The notes under the pieces are model-generated. The model was given only the letters and a program-made list of their open reading frames with translations. It was not told the origin of the DNA and searched no databases. Shown piece after piece: positions 1-11,805 of a DNA stretch of 64,000 nucleotides. Position 1 is the stretch's first letter. Each line of letters starts with the position of its first letter. The position numbers were made by a program, and so were the translations under genes. This DNA is from Dastarcus helophoroides (Eukaryota > Arthropoda > Insecta > Coleoptera > Bothrideridae). The stretch is from the NCBI GenBank assembly GCA_028583605.1, contig CM053335.1, forward strand, positions 11,290,053-11,354,052. Direction: 5' to 3'.

Positions 1-973
1 AAAATTGATGCCCCTATGGGTCTGCCTGTCTGTCGACTGATATTTGTCCGGGCTAATCTCGAAAACCGCTAAATGGTATTTAATGAAATTTTACTAAAAT
101 GTAGAGCATTTTTGGAAGTACCTTTTAGGTTATTTTTATTTCAGTAAAAATTAATCTTTCACCTCTAAAACCTCAACTGTGCCCAAATTTTTATTTAATT
201 GAAAAGGATTTAAAAATACCACATAGTTATATAAAAATCCAATGAGCAGAACATTTTTAAATTAATATGAAACGCAGTAATTCCAGCTGGAATTTGTCAT
301 GAAAATATCGAGCTGCACACAATCACTTCGGAAAAAAATCTAAACCAAAGTATTTTGAAAAGCTATCGACAATATTTGTTAGTCTAAGTAAGCGTCAAGT
401 TCTCGCACATCGGCAAGGTTTTATTTATATTTGTAAAATTAAGCAATTTTACTTAATTCATGATTATGGTTCAAACAAATATGCACCCTTAGTTCAAAAA
501 AGATTTGTACAGAAAAGTAGGATATCTACAATTTACAATTAATGTTAGACATTATTAATATTATAAAAAATATTAGCAAGAAAGTTTACCCAATTACAAT
601 TTTTTCGTTTTTCATTTTGCTGAAATCTACTGAAAATCTTATATGAAAAACTTATGATCCTAAGACAGAAATTAACGCTGTCAAATTTACGTTGACAACA
701 AAATTATTTTTTTAATTTCAAAATTTCGATTTTTTAAAAAGTATTTCACATATCTTCTTGACACCTAAATCGTAACTTGACGAAAGTTATAATTTCTGAA
801 ATAGAGATTTTTTTTCTATATTTCAGTTTTTTTCTATATTTTGGTTTTTTTATAAAAATTAAAAATTTTTTTATAAAATTTAGAAATTCAATTTATAAAA
901 TTACCACCAGCAAGGGAAATTTTCTTCTAAAAATTTTAGGCTCAAGTCAATTATCTCAAAATTTTAAATATAC
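1..973. other. AT-rich non-coding DNA, possible element remnant at its left edge
   Basis: No gene is visible. The first ~130 bases (a CTGCCTGTCTGTCG run followed by an 'ctcgaaaaccgctaaatgg' stretch) have the look of a terminal piece of a dispersed insect transposon, but I cannot name it. The rest is low-complexity A/T. The short open frame at 777-992 is F/I/K-rich and has no coding character. Confidence 0.4.
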
Positions 974-1330
974 TGTAACGCAATGTAAATAGATGGAATA
1001 GAATTTAGAATAGAATTGTATAATTTAGTAAATAAAAAAAGTTTCTAGAAGGATCTGATAAGGGGAAAGCGGCCGCTATAACGAAACAAATGGCAGATAA
1101 GCGTTCCAGAAATTTCGGGAACGATAAGCCTTATCTGCCGAAAAGTTCTAGAAGCCGGGGGCCAAAACTATAAAAGGCGGTCGGCGAGTTAGAGTTAGTG
1201 TAATTAGTGAGTTAGTAGAAGTTAATAATAAGTGAGTTAATTGTTCAATTGTGGTGATCCAAGTTGAGTTCAGTAATAAAGTGGTGTAATTCACACGTGG
1301 TAATCAATTCGAACCGATAAGCCCGTAACA
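974..1330 (+). mobile_element. Solo LTR, family A, copy 1
   Basis: The 357-bp element starts TGTAACGCAATG and ends CCCGTAACA, so it has the TG..CA ends of a long terminal repeat, and it is flanked by the 4-bp direct repeat ATAC (970-973 and 1331-1334). Inside are a TATA box (TATAAAAGG, 1169-1177) and an AATAAA signal (1275-1280) in the plus orientation. A strong imperfect hairpin at about 1091-1140 has GGCAGATAAG and CTTATCTGCC as its outer arms. There is no internal region or second LTR beside it, so it is a solo LTR left by recombination. A second copy with the same ends lies at 16636-16986. The 4-bp target duplication fits the Gypsy superfamily, but family assignment is inference. Confidence 0.9.
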
Positions 1331-1689
1331 ATACTTTTAAATTAATAAATTATCATTCAGTTTGGACTCCAGTCAGCCTCGAGATTAAAAAAAATGTGTT
1401 CTTAAATTGACATTGATTGTATATTTATATAATCGCCACCAATTTAAGAATAATTTTTTTTTACGGGTCCTTATCGCAAATAAGTAAAAAATTTTGGAAA
1501 CAGTCAATTTTTTCAAAAGTCGAAATTTTTCAGAAGTCGAAATTGTAGCAAAAAAAATGTAAAAAAAATCGAAGTTCAAACATGAGATTTGAAAAAAATT
1601 TCATGTTGTTAACTTTCCGCTAAGTTCTGATTTGAAACTTGAAGTTCCGATTTTTTTTTTAGAAAATTTAAAAATTTATCCCAAATATT

Positions 1690-4600
1690 TGTTTGTTCAA
1701 ATTTTTTAATTTTTTTCTTGTCAAAATTTTGACTTTTTTTGTCAAAATCTTGACTTTCTTTTGTCAAAATCTTAACTTTCTTTTGTCAAAATTTTGATTT
1801 TTCTTTGTCAACATTTTGACTTTCTTTTGTCAAAAATTTGACTTTCTGTTATCAAAATCTTGATATTCTTTTGTCAAAATGTTGACTTTCTTTTGTCAAC
1901 ATTTTCAGTTTAACCTTCTCGTTAAGTTCCGACTTGAAACTTGAAATTCCGACTTTTTTTTAGAAAAGTTAAAAATTCATCCCCAAATATTTGTTTTTGT
2001 TCATTTTTTTAAATTTTTTCTTTTGTCAAAATTTTGACAAATTTTTGTCAACATTTTGACTTTCGTTTGTCACAATTTCGATTTTCTTTTGTCAAAATTT
2101 TGACTTTTTTGTCAAAATTTTGACTTTTTTGACAAAATTTTGACTTTTTTGTCAAAATTTGACTTTTTTTGGTCAAAATTTTGACTTTCTTTTGTCAAAA
2201 TTTTGACTTCTTTTTGTCAAAATTTTGATTTTCTGTTGTCAAAATTTTGACTTTCTTTTGTCAAAATGGTAACTTTCTTTCTTCTGTCAAAATTTTCAGC
2301 TTAACCTTCTCGTTTTGACTTGAAACTTGAAATTCCATTTTTCTTTTAGAAAATTTATAAATTTATCCCAAATATTTGTGTATGTTCAAATTTTTTAATT
2401 TTTTCCAGAATTCTAAATTACAATTTAAGTGTTTTTTATTTTTTTCATAAATTCAATAATTTTAAACACAAAATTGTTTCAATTTTTAAGGGTTTTGATT
2501 GATTTTTCGAAATTTTGATTTTTTTTGGAAATTTTGATATATTTGGATTTTCCTTCGCAATATTAATTTTTTCTTCAATTTTCTATTCAAATTTTTATTT
2601 TTTAGATTTTAACTTTCTTCCAGATTGTTATTTTATAAATTTCAATTTTTAATTTACCAAATTTCGACTTTTAGGTAATAATTTTTTTGTCCAAGGATTC
2701 TGTGTTGTTTAAATTTAAGTTTTTTGAGCTTCAACTCAAAATTTCAGGAAAAATGTTGACTTTCTTTTGTTAAAATGTTGACTTTTTTTTGTCAAAATTT
2801 TTAGTTTAACCTTCTCGTTAAGTTCCGATTTGAAACTAGAAATTCCAAGTTTTTTTTTTAGAAATTTTAAAAATTTATCGCAAATATTTTTGTTCAAATT
2901 ATTTAAATTTTTTTCAAAATTCTGAATTACAATTTAGGTATTTTTTCATAAATTCATAACTTTTAAACGCAAAATTGGTTCAATTTCTAAAAGTTTTGAT
3001 TGTTTTTTCGACTTTTTGACTTTTTTTTTTTGGAAATTTCGATATATTTGGATTTTCCTTCGCAATTTTAATTTTTTCTTAGTTTTTCTATTCCAATTTT
3101 TATTGATTAAATTTTAACTTTCTTCCAGATGGTTATTTTATAAATTTCAAAATTTTTAGTTTAACCTTCTCGTTAAGTTCCGATTTGAAACTAGAAATTC
3201 CAAGTTTTTTTAGACATTTTAAAAATTTATCGCAAATATTATTGTTCAAATTTTTTTCAGAATTCTGAACTACAATTTAGGTGTTTTTTTATAAATTCAT
3301 ACCTTTTAAACGCAAAATTGCTACAATTTCTAAGGGTTTTGATTGTTTTTTCGACTTTTTGACTTTTTTTTGAAAATTTCGATATATTTGGATTTTTCTT
3401 CGCAATTTTAATTTTTTCTTAGATTTTCTATTCAAATTTTTACTTTTAAGATTTTAACTTTCTTCCTGATTGTTATTTTATAAATTTCAATTTTTATTTA
3501 ACCAAATCTCGACGTTTAGGTCAACATTTTTTGTCCAAGGATTCAGTGTTGTTTAAATTCAAGTTTTTTGATCTTCAACTCAAAATTTCAGGAAAAATAT
3601 TAACTTTCTTTGGTCAAAATGTTGATTTTCCTTTGTCAAAATTTTCAGTTTAACCTTATCATTAACTTCTGATTTGAAACTTGAAATTCCAATTTTTTTT
3701 TGAAATTTTAAAAATTTATCCCAAATATTTTTGTTCAAATTTTTTAAATTTTTTTCAGAATTCTGAATTACAATTTAGGTGTTTTTTCATAGATTTATAA
3801 CTTTTAAACGCAAAATTGCTTCAATATCTAAAAGTTTTGATTGTTTTTTCGACTTTTTGACTATTTTTTTTGAAAATTTCGATATATTTGGATTTTCCTT
3901 CGCAATTTTAATTTTTTCTTAGATTTTCTATTCAAATTTTTATTTTTTAGACTTTAACTTTCTTCCTAATTGTTATTTTTTAAATTTCAATTTTTATTTT
4001 ACCAAATTTCGACTTTTAGGTGAACATTTTTTGTCCAAGGATTCTGTGTTGTTTAAATTTAAGTTTTTGAGCTTCAACTCAAAATTTCAGAAAAAATGTT
4101 GACTTTCTTTGGTCAAAATGTTGACTTTCTTTTGTCAAAATTTTCAGTTTAACCTTCTCGTTAAATTCTGACTTGAAATTTGAAATTCCATTTTTTTTAG
4201 AAAATCGAAAAATCTATCCCAAATATTTGTGTATGTTCAAATTTTTTAATTTTTTTCAAAAATTCTGAATTACAATTTAGGTGTATTTTCTTTTTTTCAT
4301 AAATTCATAACTTTTAAACGCGAAATTGCTTCAATATCTAAAAGTTTTGATTGTTTTTTCGACTTTTTGACTATTTTTTTTGGAAGTTTCGATATATTTG
4401 GATTTTTCTTCGCAATTTTAACTTTTTCTTAGATTTTCTATTCAAATTTTTATTGTTCAGATTTTAACTTTCTTCCAGATTGGTATTTTATAAATTTCAA
4501 TTTTTATTTTACCAAATTTCGACTTTTAAATGAACATTTTTTGTCCAAGGATTCTGTGTTGTTTAAATTCAGGTTTTTTGAGCTTCAACTCAAAATTTTA

Positions 4601-5230
4601 GAAAAAATGTTGACTTTCTTTGGTCAAAATGTTGACTTACTTTTGTCAAAATTTTCAGTTTAACCTTCTCATTAAATTCTGATTTGAAACTTGAAATTCC
4701 GATTTTTTTTTAAGAAATGTTGAAAATTTATCCCAAATATTTTTGTTCAAATTTTTCTCAAAATTCTGAATTACAATTTAGGTGTTTTTTTATAAATTTA
4801 TAACTTTCAAACGCAAAATTGCTTCAATTTTTAAGGGTTTTGATTGTTTTTTCGAAATTTTGATTTTGTTTTGGAAATTTCGATATATTTGGATTTTCGT
4901 TCGCAAATTTAATTTTTTTTAGATTTCAAATTCAAACTTTTACTTTTTAAATTCTAACTTTCTTCTTGATTGTTATTTTATAAATTTCTATTTTTATTTA
5001 ACCAAATTTCGACTTTTTGGTCAACATTTTTTGTCCAAGAATTCTGTGTTGTTTAAATTCAAGTTTGTTGAGCTTCAATTCAAAATTTTAAGAAAAATTC
5101 GACTTTATTTTATTTTCCAAAGCTCTTCATACTCTTCATTTCTTCAAATTTTAAATTTTTTTCAAAATTCTGAGTTTACGAAGTCAGTTTTTTATTTTCT
5201 TATAAATTCATAACTTTGTACCTAAAATTG
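1690..5230 (+). repeat. Tandem array, ~500-bp unit, about seven copies
   Basis: The marker 'ttcagtttaaccttctcgtta' recurs near 1906, 2297, 2803, 3157, 3647, 4147 and 4657, giving steps of roughly 390, 506, 354, 490, 500 and 510 bp. Each full unit has the same order of blocks: the TTGTCAAAATTTTGAC motifs, the 'agtttaacc' marker, 'atttatcccaaatattt', 'aattctgaattacaattt', 'gatatatttggattttc', and 'ttttgtccaaggattctgtg'. The 354-bp step is a unit with an internal deletion. Copies differ by many small changes, so the array is not very recent. No coding sequence. Confidence 0.88.
1725..2290 (+). repeat. ~22-bp palindromic minisatellite inside the 500-bp array
   Basis: About two dozen near-copies of 'tttgtcaaaattttgactt' lie head to tail. 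The core GTCAAAATTTTGAC is a perfect 14-bp palindrome. Fewer copies persist in each downstream 500-bp unit, so the expansion happened in the first units. Confidence 0.8.
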
Positions 5231-6240
5231 CCTCATTTTTTAGGAATTTTTTTCGAAATGTAGACATTTTTTTGGAAATGGCAATATATTTTAATTTTCT
5301 TTAGCAATTTAATTTTTTCTTACATTTTCTATTCAGATTTTTACTTTTATCGTCCAAAATTTCGATTTCAACATCCTTGCTAATTGTTTTTCGTAACAGT
5401 TTGACTTCTCCATTAAAAAATTGAATTATAGAATGTTTTAGATTTCTTTCTAAAAAAATTCTCGATATTTTTATTCTTAATGATATTTTTATCTTTCTGT
5501 AAAGAATTATTTTTGCAGAAATTTCGTTTTTTAGAAAATTTGATTTTTTATTTAAACTTGGCCCTAAGAACCTGTTTTATAGAAATATCGAGATTATTCT
5601 AAAAAATTCTCCATTTTTTCGTGAAAGATCCAACTTGATATCTTTTTATGTAAATGATTTTTTATAAAATTCTTGAATATTATTTCCCGAAATTCAGTCC
5701 TTTTTAAAATATTGTTTTATATTTTTCCAGGCATATGGTTATTTTCAAAATTTTGACTTTTTACGAAATTTATATTTTCGCAGAGCAGAAATCAATTTCT
5801 AGAATTTCGATTTTTTCCCATAATTTTGTTTTTTTTTTCTTGGATATTCATCTTTTTCTTAAGTTTGTCGAGCTAAAAATTTGTTTAATTGATTCGAGTT
5901 TTTTCTGAAGAGTTCGTTTTTTGAAACATTTCGCCTTTTCATTGAATTCGTTTTGCAAAATACTGACTATTACCTATTTTTTTCCGAAAATATCGATTTA
6001 TTTCCAGCAATTTTTTTAGTTCTTTATCGAAATTTTGAATTTTTAAGGACTAATCCACTTCTCTGTATAAAGTTGTTTTATAGAAATTTTGAATATTTTC
6101 TAGAAATTTCGAATTATTTTCATAAAATTTGCAATTTACTATGATAATTCCTTTTTTTGTCGAAGTTCAATTATTTGTTTTATTTGTAAATATTTGAGAG
6201 ATGTCTAGAGAATTCAAAGAAAAACTAAAAATGTCCTTAC
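5231..6240. other. AT-rich non-coding DNA
   Basis: Low-complexity T-rich sequence with scattered 'aaattttgatttt' motifs, probably a decayed extension of the preceding array. I see no gene, RNA or recent insertion. Confidence 0.5.
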
Positions 6241-6399
6241 AATTTATTTAAAGAAACTTCTCGTTATTTTGAAGTGAAAACTTCTCTAAGCGCGTTGAGC
6301 GGTTTTTCACAGGGGAAACACTTATGGTTTTCGTCATCATCACGCTAATCTTCGTTACCAACATGCCAACATGGTTTAATACTAACATAATTGACATTG

Positions 6400-6600
6400 A
6401 CTGTGATCTATAGAGATTGTTAGCATAACAACGGCCTAACAAATTGCTGGTATAACCGCCGATGATGCAGTAATGCGCAACCTGGTCCGGTGTTAGCAAA
6501 TATTTATCGAAACATTGTGGAATTTTTAATATCTGTTGCTTTTTAATAGTTATAAAGTTTAATAGTTATTATTGTTAACAGTATTACATGAGAAAGATAA
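6400..6600 (-). repeat. Dispersed repeat family X, copy 1
   Basis: The stretch containing 'ggtataaccgccgatgatgc', 'ggtccggtgttagcaaatatt' and 'cattgtggaattttt' recurs at 54582-54720 and 56711-56950 with the same order of blocks. This copy adjoins the tRNA-like sequence at 6626-6702, which could be the head of the same element. Class unknown; a SINE or a foldback element are both possible. Confidence 0.6.
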
Positions 6601-6625
6601 GAACCTAATAGAATTAAAAAACTGC

Positions 6626-6702
6626 GTGATTGGTAGCGGGGTTCGAACCCGCGACCCTCACGACCGTACTTACATTACACCACACCTGACACTCGAAAAT
6701 TG
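6626..6702 (-). tRNA. tRNA-like sequence (tRNA-derived SINE head or tRNA pseudogene)
   Basis: On the minus strand a perfect T arm is present: GCGGG, loop TTCGAAC, CCCGC (a B box). About 35 nt upstream is GGTGTGGTGTAATG, a weak A box. The 3' acceptor strand TACCAAT has only an imperfect partner, and no clean anticodon arm forms. It is therefore unlikely to be a working tRNA. Its position beside repeat family X suggests a SINE head. Confidence 0.4.
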
Positions 6703-7479
6703 CCAAATTAAACACACGAGGCATTATTATCGCAGAAAACAAAGCGTAAACGTATGATTTATGTTAATCATCTTTTATCAACTAGTACAATCAATTAAAA
6801 TATTAGTGATTTTCAGTATTCGTTAGGAGTGAAATTCACGCACGTTTCAACTCACCGGTTCTGCGCCAAATCTGACATAATTGGAATACTTGGGGATCGG
6901 ACCTGACGACTTCTAAAGAATCACAAAAATCGTAATGAGTGACCTTTGTTAAAAGCTTCGCTTAATCAGCGCTCGAGCCTTAGATAACTCGAGATCAGAG
7001 ACTACTCGAGATCGTAACTTCAAGTTTCAGCGACTTTTCAGCAAAAGACTTCTAATTAAGGGTAACGCCGGTTTCGCATAATAATCAAATTAGAGGCTGC
7101 TCTCGGAAAGTGCGTCTTTGTTAATGTGTCTGAATCGAATTCTCCTTATTATGAACGTTAATAATCGGCGAGGGTAACCCTAAAGTGTTGTCATCGCCGA
7201 AAATTTCACGTAATTTGGCCTTTCACATCAGCAGCCTTTTACTACTAGAAGTCATAGTTTCTGCTTGTAATTAAAATCGAGTGAAATATCGTCGTAGTTT
7301 CGACGAAAGTTTTCAAAACCTAGGACTATTTTTCATGCGAACTTACCATTTTAACGTTGTGCTGAAAAAGAACGTATTTAAGGTCGCTTGAACACTGATA
7401 CCCCTTGACGTTCAACTGCCTCTGTAACCGAATGGAATTTAATAAAAACTTGGCGAGTTTTCACATAAATTACACTTAC

Positions 7480-7620
7480 CAAAGTATGGTTGGTTACTAG
7501 GATTGTGACGCTGAAATTATTACTAGTGTCGAGTACAGCGAGACCTCCATCGTCGGATTGAAATACGAAATGGGAGTCCGATATCCACGAAGGCTGCAAT
7601 CTTCTCGGGGTCAGATCGCC
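7480..7620 (-). CDS. Dipeptidyl-peptidase-like type II membrane protein, coding exon 3 (start of beta-propeller)
   Basis: This 47-codon exon is bounded by TTATTTCAG at its 5' side and GTAAGT at its 3' side, both phase 0. It encodes GDLTPRRLQPSWISDSHFVF followed by QSDDGGLAVLDTSNNFSV and ends TNHTL. In the S9B family (DPP4, DPP6, DPP10 and insect relatives), this order, a W-I/T-S..F-V/I strand followed by D/E-x-G-x-(L/V) and N/D-T, is the first beta-propeller blade, where residues read off bound sequence as a W-x-S turn. NFS and NHT are potential N-glycosylation sites, fitting an extracellular domain. The next exon is not visible between here and base 1, so intron 3 is at least 7.4 kb and the catalytic domain is outside the window. 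Whether the enzyme keeps its serine protease triad cannot be told. Confidence 0.75.
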
Positions 7621-8065
7621 CTGAAATAAGAACCAACGTAAATTGAAATTTACGAGTTCGTTCGAGTGGTGTTTATTTGTATATTTGAGCTTTGTTGCAT
7701 TGTGCCTCAAAAAGTTCCGAAAGTTACATAACTGCCTCTAGCAAGGTAAAAAGCAACAACTGGAAAACTGAAGGCTGTGGCATCTCGATCTAATTGAAAC
7801 GAAGAGGAAGCGAAATAGCGGACAAGGGGTCTCAAGATTCAAAACAATCCCGACCATTAACGCCGAGCAGGCAATCATCAACGCTCGACTTAATGCCCCA
7901 AGAAATTAGAGCGAATCTGGCCCCTTTATCGGTTTGATCTCGCCCCGTTTTTTACTTCCGAAGTCCGAAAATATCGTTAATCGCCGGAAAAGTCTCGACA
8001 AATGCCACTGAAACCTTTCTGGCGTTTCCATAAACGATTCGGTTGTAGTAGAGTTAAAAATATAT

Positions 8066-8137
8066 GATCAGCGACTGGGAGTCGAACCCAGAACCCTTAC
8101 GTTACGGGCCTGGCTCCTAACCACGGAGCTATCGCCA
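8066..8137 (-). tRNA. tRNA-like sequence in intron 2 (tRNA-derived SINE or pseudogene)
   Basis: The minus strand has a tRNA D arm (GCTC, loop CGTGGTTAG, GAGC; A box TAGCTCCGTGG) and T arm (CTGGG, loop TTCGACT, CCCAG; B box). The acceptor GTGGCGA pairs with TCGCTGA through four Watson-Crick pairs, two wobbles and one mismatch. The anticodon stem is poor, and base 33 of the loop is not T in any register I tried. It therefore looks like a decayed tRNA or a SINE head rather than a working gene. Confidence 0.5.
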
Positions 8138-8255
8138 CCACTACTCTCAATTCTACTCATTCATTTCACATTAAGTACTCTCGGTAACTGATGTCTGCAA
8201 CACGGTTGAAGTTGGATAGGAGGGAGTTGGGTTTTGGTAGATTGCCATTGCTCAC

Positions 8256-8426
8256 CTGCAAAAGCTCCTGCAAATGCATCCTTCTGCCATGCCAGTAGAG
8301 AAGTTCGTCTACGTATCCTACTAGGAAAATAGCGGCGACTATTCCGGAGATGACCAGGCCGATTACTAGCAAAGAGAAAATGATTGACCACCAGTTGTGT
8401 CCTTCATCGTCCTGCAGTGCTAGCTC
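8256..8426 (-). CDS. Dipeptidyl-peptidase-like type II membrane protein, coding exon 2 (transmembrane)
   Basis: The 57-codon exon starts after TTTATTAG and ends CAG before GTGAGC, phase 0 at both ends, so it joins exons 1 and 3 in frame. It encodes ELALQDDEGHNWWS, then a membrane helix of about 25 residues (IIFSLLVIGLVISGIVAAIF and LVGYV), then DELLYWHGRRMHLQELLQ. A WW just before a single hydrophobic helix near the N-terminus, followed by an extracellular propeller, is the layout of DPP6/DPP10-type proteins, which are anchored by an uncleaved signal-anchor. The family name is inferred from this layout and the exon 3 motifs; a neuronal or gut role would be speculation. Confidence 0.78.
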
Positions 8427-9339
8427 CTAATAAAGAGGATATAAATCAGTTGACGTGTTAATTAATCCCTAGTAAAAAAGTCAAGTTATATCAACTAAAG
8501 GAACTTGATGGTGTAAGTGGGTCAAAAAATATGTTCCGGAATGTGTATCATTCATAAAACGGAGGAAATATCTGTCTGGCTTCAAAAGCAGTCAAACTTT
8601 AGGATAGGAAATATCATATACACAGCCTTGTTATTAAGCCATTTCGGTTTATTTTAGGTTCGTATTATGTTCCGTGATCATACAGCGGAGAGTTATTGCT
8701 CTATAAAAGCGGCATTAAGGATACAGTCATTCTTTAATTAACTATTTATTACAATGAACTACTGCGAGTAATCCTCGGCAGACAAATAGTCGTTTTCTGC
8801 TCTTTGAAAAATATCGATGTTCTACGCCACAAATTGAAATACGGATGCCGCTGACAGCTATAAAACTATGTTTAAACGGCCTAATTTATAGCTTTAAGGT
8901 TGTTTTTATTGAAATTACTACGTCTAACTCGGTTTGTTTCAAACGTATACCCTTACCTTAGTTTTCCAAATAATTGTGAGTGTATTTTGCTTGTATATTT
9001 TTCTTCTATTTTTGGTGCATAAATTCGAGTTCTTAAGAATATTTGATTAATCTAGTGAAATTGTAATTTTATAAAAAACTAGTCTTTATTCACGACTTCG
9101 TCTGTGAACTTGAAGAAATAACTCAAATGCAACTGAAGTTTCAAAACCATTTTACATTTAAATGAAATTTAAAGTTAATTTTTAGTCCAAATTATAAGAC
9201 GATAACGTAATATTACTGAAATGGACAATGTAGATGGCTACTTTTATGGTAATAATTCGAGAAACTAAGAAGAGAGGCCGCTGTTAAAACAAAGAACCAG
9301 CGTTGACACTGTTACCTCTCTCTATGATTGCTGATCTCG

Positions 9340-9510
9340 TATAAGCTTTCTGGATATAAATTTGCGCTAAAAAGTAACCTGCTAACTGTTCCGCATCGTA
9401 AGAAAATCTATACCAATTTTCGTCAAAATCGCTTTACTAACTGAGACCAGGAAATCGAACAAACAAGTAGACAAACATATTTTCGCATTTATATATGAAT
9501 TAGGATCTTT
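9340..9510 (+). repeat. Remnant of a transposon end
   Basis: The run 'taccaattttcgtcaaaatc' ... 'aacaaacaagtagacaaaca' followed by 'tttcgcatttatatatgaat' has the form of the widespread insect tail that reads 'tttcatcaaaatcggt ... aacaaacaaacaaac ... tataatatta', known from RTE- or Helitron-type ends. Too decayed to classify. Confidence 0.35.
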
Positions 9511-9925
9511 CTAGTGGAATACGTGAATATGACTGATGACTACGAAGGCGTAGAGGAGCCAACGTCAATTTTCACAAATTTTAACTACAATTTATTGAAT
9601 TTCATTATTGTTGTTTAACATCAGCTGCAATAATTATTGGAGTATTGACCTACAATTCTAAATTTTAATACTCAATTTAAATCTGCAATTGTTACTTCGC
9701 CCTACAATTGTAAAAATTTCACATAAAATGTCTAATTATCGAAAAAAAGTCCAACGAAAATGTTTAGAGCTAAGTCTGAATCTCTAAGAAATATACAATT
9801 TTCTAATTAGTTATCTAAATATCTAAATAGTTATGTATTTCTAGAACAAAATAAAAATCTCGACAAAAAAACTTGAAAACTGCACAAAAAACCTTTTTTT
9901 AAAGAAGAATCCACTCGGAAAGAAT

Positions 9926-10115
9926 ATCCCTGGTTATTCTTCATGGTGAACTCTTATTGACCGGAAATATTATGTTTATTAATTTTATTTAACATTTCTT
10001 CGGCCCAGTTTGGAAATATTTAAATTTTTATTGTTTGTTGACAATATTCTAAACAATTTTTGAAATATGAAATGTTAAATAAAATCAATAAACAGCCCTG
10101 GTTATGTTCCACAGA
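9926..10115 (+). mobile_element. SINE-like/foldback repeat family S, copy 1
   Basis: Blocks 'attcttcatggtgaac', 'ttattgaccggaaatatta', 'aacatttcttcggcccagt' and 'ttggaaatatttaaattt' are shared with 21698-21802 and 26850-26951. Here the right half (gaaatgttaaataaaatcaa) is the reverse complement of the left half (tttattttaacatttc-type), so this copy can fold back on itself. Confidence 0.6.
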
Positions 10116-10520
10116 AAAGAAGAAATTTCGAAATTAATTCGAAAAAAAAAAAGTTTTCATAAAAACCCGAACTATATCTATTAAAAATTCTGAATTTATA
10201 TAAAAAAAATGTTATTCAAGTCCTATTTCAGACAACAAAAAGTATGTTTGCACAAAAAGAAACTGCCAATGGCAGATTTTTAATACAACTAAGTTGCACT
10301 CTTTATTTTATCACTATTGTATTAAATATTATCATTTTCAGTTAATCTAAATCCATTTATCTAAAAAATGTGTTTGAGAAAATCAATATTTCACAACAAA
10401 GTTGAAATTTCTATATAAATGTCAAAACTTTGAGAAAAACTGACAGCTTTAACATAAATCAAATTGTATAGCTATTGATAAAGAAATTTCATATTTCTAT
10501 AAAAAAGTTGCACTTTGTGA

Positions 10521-10627
10521 GTGTATCTCTCTGAAGATGATAGCTTGTCTGTCGAAACGCGTTAGAGCAACCTTTGTTGTGTTCTTTAATCTTTCTTGGT
10601 TTCCGGGGACAATATTTGTATTTCAAA
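10521..10627 (+). repeat. Hammerhead-like dispersed element H, copy 1
   Basis: Has the ATCTCT-CTGAAGA-T start, a hairpin with GATAGC in its left arm (right arm decayed to TCTGTC), GAAACGCGTT, AGAGCAACC and the tail TTTCTTGGTTTCCGGGGACA ending in 'atttgtatttcaa'. The outer CTCT/AGAG pairing is intact. Confidence 0.75.
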
Positions 10628-10669
10628 TTCTATAACAAAAATTTTTAAAATTTCTACAATTTTTTTTTA

Positions 10670-11285
10670 CAGAAAACTCGACATTTCAAGATGAAACTTA
10701 AGCTATTTAAATATTTTTATAGCACATTGAAAGCCTAAAAAAAGACCATCGAAACTCCAAAACAAAAAAATCCAAATTTAACAAATACCCGGAGAAAATT
10801 ATATAATATTTCACAGTAAAAGTAAAAATTTCGAGAAAAAAGTTGATATTTTGAAAGAGGACTCAAAATTTCTTGAAGGAAACTTTCAAATTTATATCTA
10901 ATTTTCCATTAAAGAATAGTGTCATTGCGATAAAATATTTGAAATTTCAATAAAACCTCAAATTTTCTTACAAAAAACTTGACATTTCAAAATAAAACTT
11001 AAACTTTTTAAATATTTTTATAGCACAATGAAAGCTTAAAAAAAGGCCATCGAAATTCCAAAACAAAAAAATCCAAATTTAACAAATACCCATAGAAAAT
11101 AATATAATATTTTACAGTAAAAGTAAAAATTTCGAGAAAAAGGTTGATATTTTGAAAGAGGACTGAAAATTTCTTGAAAGAAACTTTCAAATGTCTATCT
11201 AATTTTCAATTAAAGAAAATCGTAATTTCGATAAAATATTTGAAATTTCAATAAAACCTCAAATTTTCTTTAAAAAATAATTTTT
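10670..11285 (+). repeat. Two tandem copies of a ~305-bp unit
   Basis: 'actcgacatttcaagatgaa' near 10675 and 'acttgacatttcaaaataaa' near 10977 begin two closely similar copies that share 'tatagcacattgaaagc', 'gaccatcgaaactccaaaac' and 'aacaaatacccggag'. Noncoding. Confidence 0.8.
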
Positions 11286-11658
11286 AGAAAAAAAGGCCAA
11301 CATTTTGAGAAAAAAGTTGAAATCTTGAGAAAGTTATCAAAATTTCTATAAAAAAATTGTACAATCGAAATTTAGAGAAAAGAAATTAAAAAATGAAAAA
11401 AAAAGCTTTAAGAATGTCCTTAGACAAAAACTGAAATTTTTTGAAAATGGTGACAGTTTCTAGAAAAAACTCGAAATACACCAAAAAACTCGATAATTCT
11501 GTAAAATATGTACGAAAAAATGGGAAGATATTCGTTCCCATGAAAAATTGAAAATTAAAAAAAAATATTTTGGCAAAAATCGAATTTTCGAGAAAAGCCC
11601 ATTTAAAAAAAAAGGTTCTCGAATATTCCTTTAATAAAAATTAAGAACAAACAACAAT
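11286..11658. other. A-rich non-coding DNA
   Basis: Low-complexity 'gaaaaa..tcgaaattt' sequence. No gene or discrete element seen. Confidence 0.4.
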
Positions 11659-11660
11659 TT

Positions 11661-11805
11661 TGGTGAAACGGACTGGTCCTTGGTTATCTTCAAAATTTGA
11701 AATACAAATCTTATCCCCTGAAACCAAAAAAGGTTCAAAAACACAACAGTTGTTGTGTTTTTTAATTTTTCTTGGTTTTTAGGGGACAGGATTTGTATTT
11801 CAATA
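11661..11805. mobile_element. Element H, head-to-head inverted pair with collapsed centre
   Basis: The left half runs GGTGAAACGGACTGGTCC ... TTATCCCCTGAAACC; the right half is its reverse complement as far as TTGGTTTTTAGGGGACAGGA. The hammerhead-like cores of both arms are missing, with 'cacaacagttgttgtg' at the symmetric centre, so the pair was trimmed at the middle. Confidence 0.75.

Noticed and set aside
777..992. 71-residue frame and other F/I/K/N-rich frames across the window
   Set aside because: Their composition mirrors the A/T-rich DNA, with no motifs, no homology to each other except through repeats, and no splice signals.
6626..8137. Functional tRNA genes
   Set aside because: T arms are perfect but acceptor and anticodon stems are defective in both sequences, and no sensible anticodon loop with T33 is found.
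8161..8391. 76-residue frame overlapping exon 2
   Set aside because: It is a shifted-frame shadow of exon 2 and lacks the membrane helix; the exon 2 frame joins exons 1 and 3 in phase.
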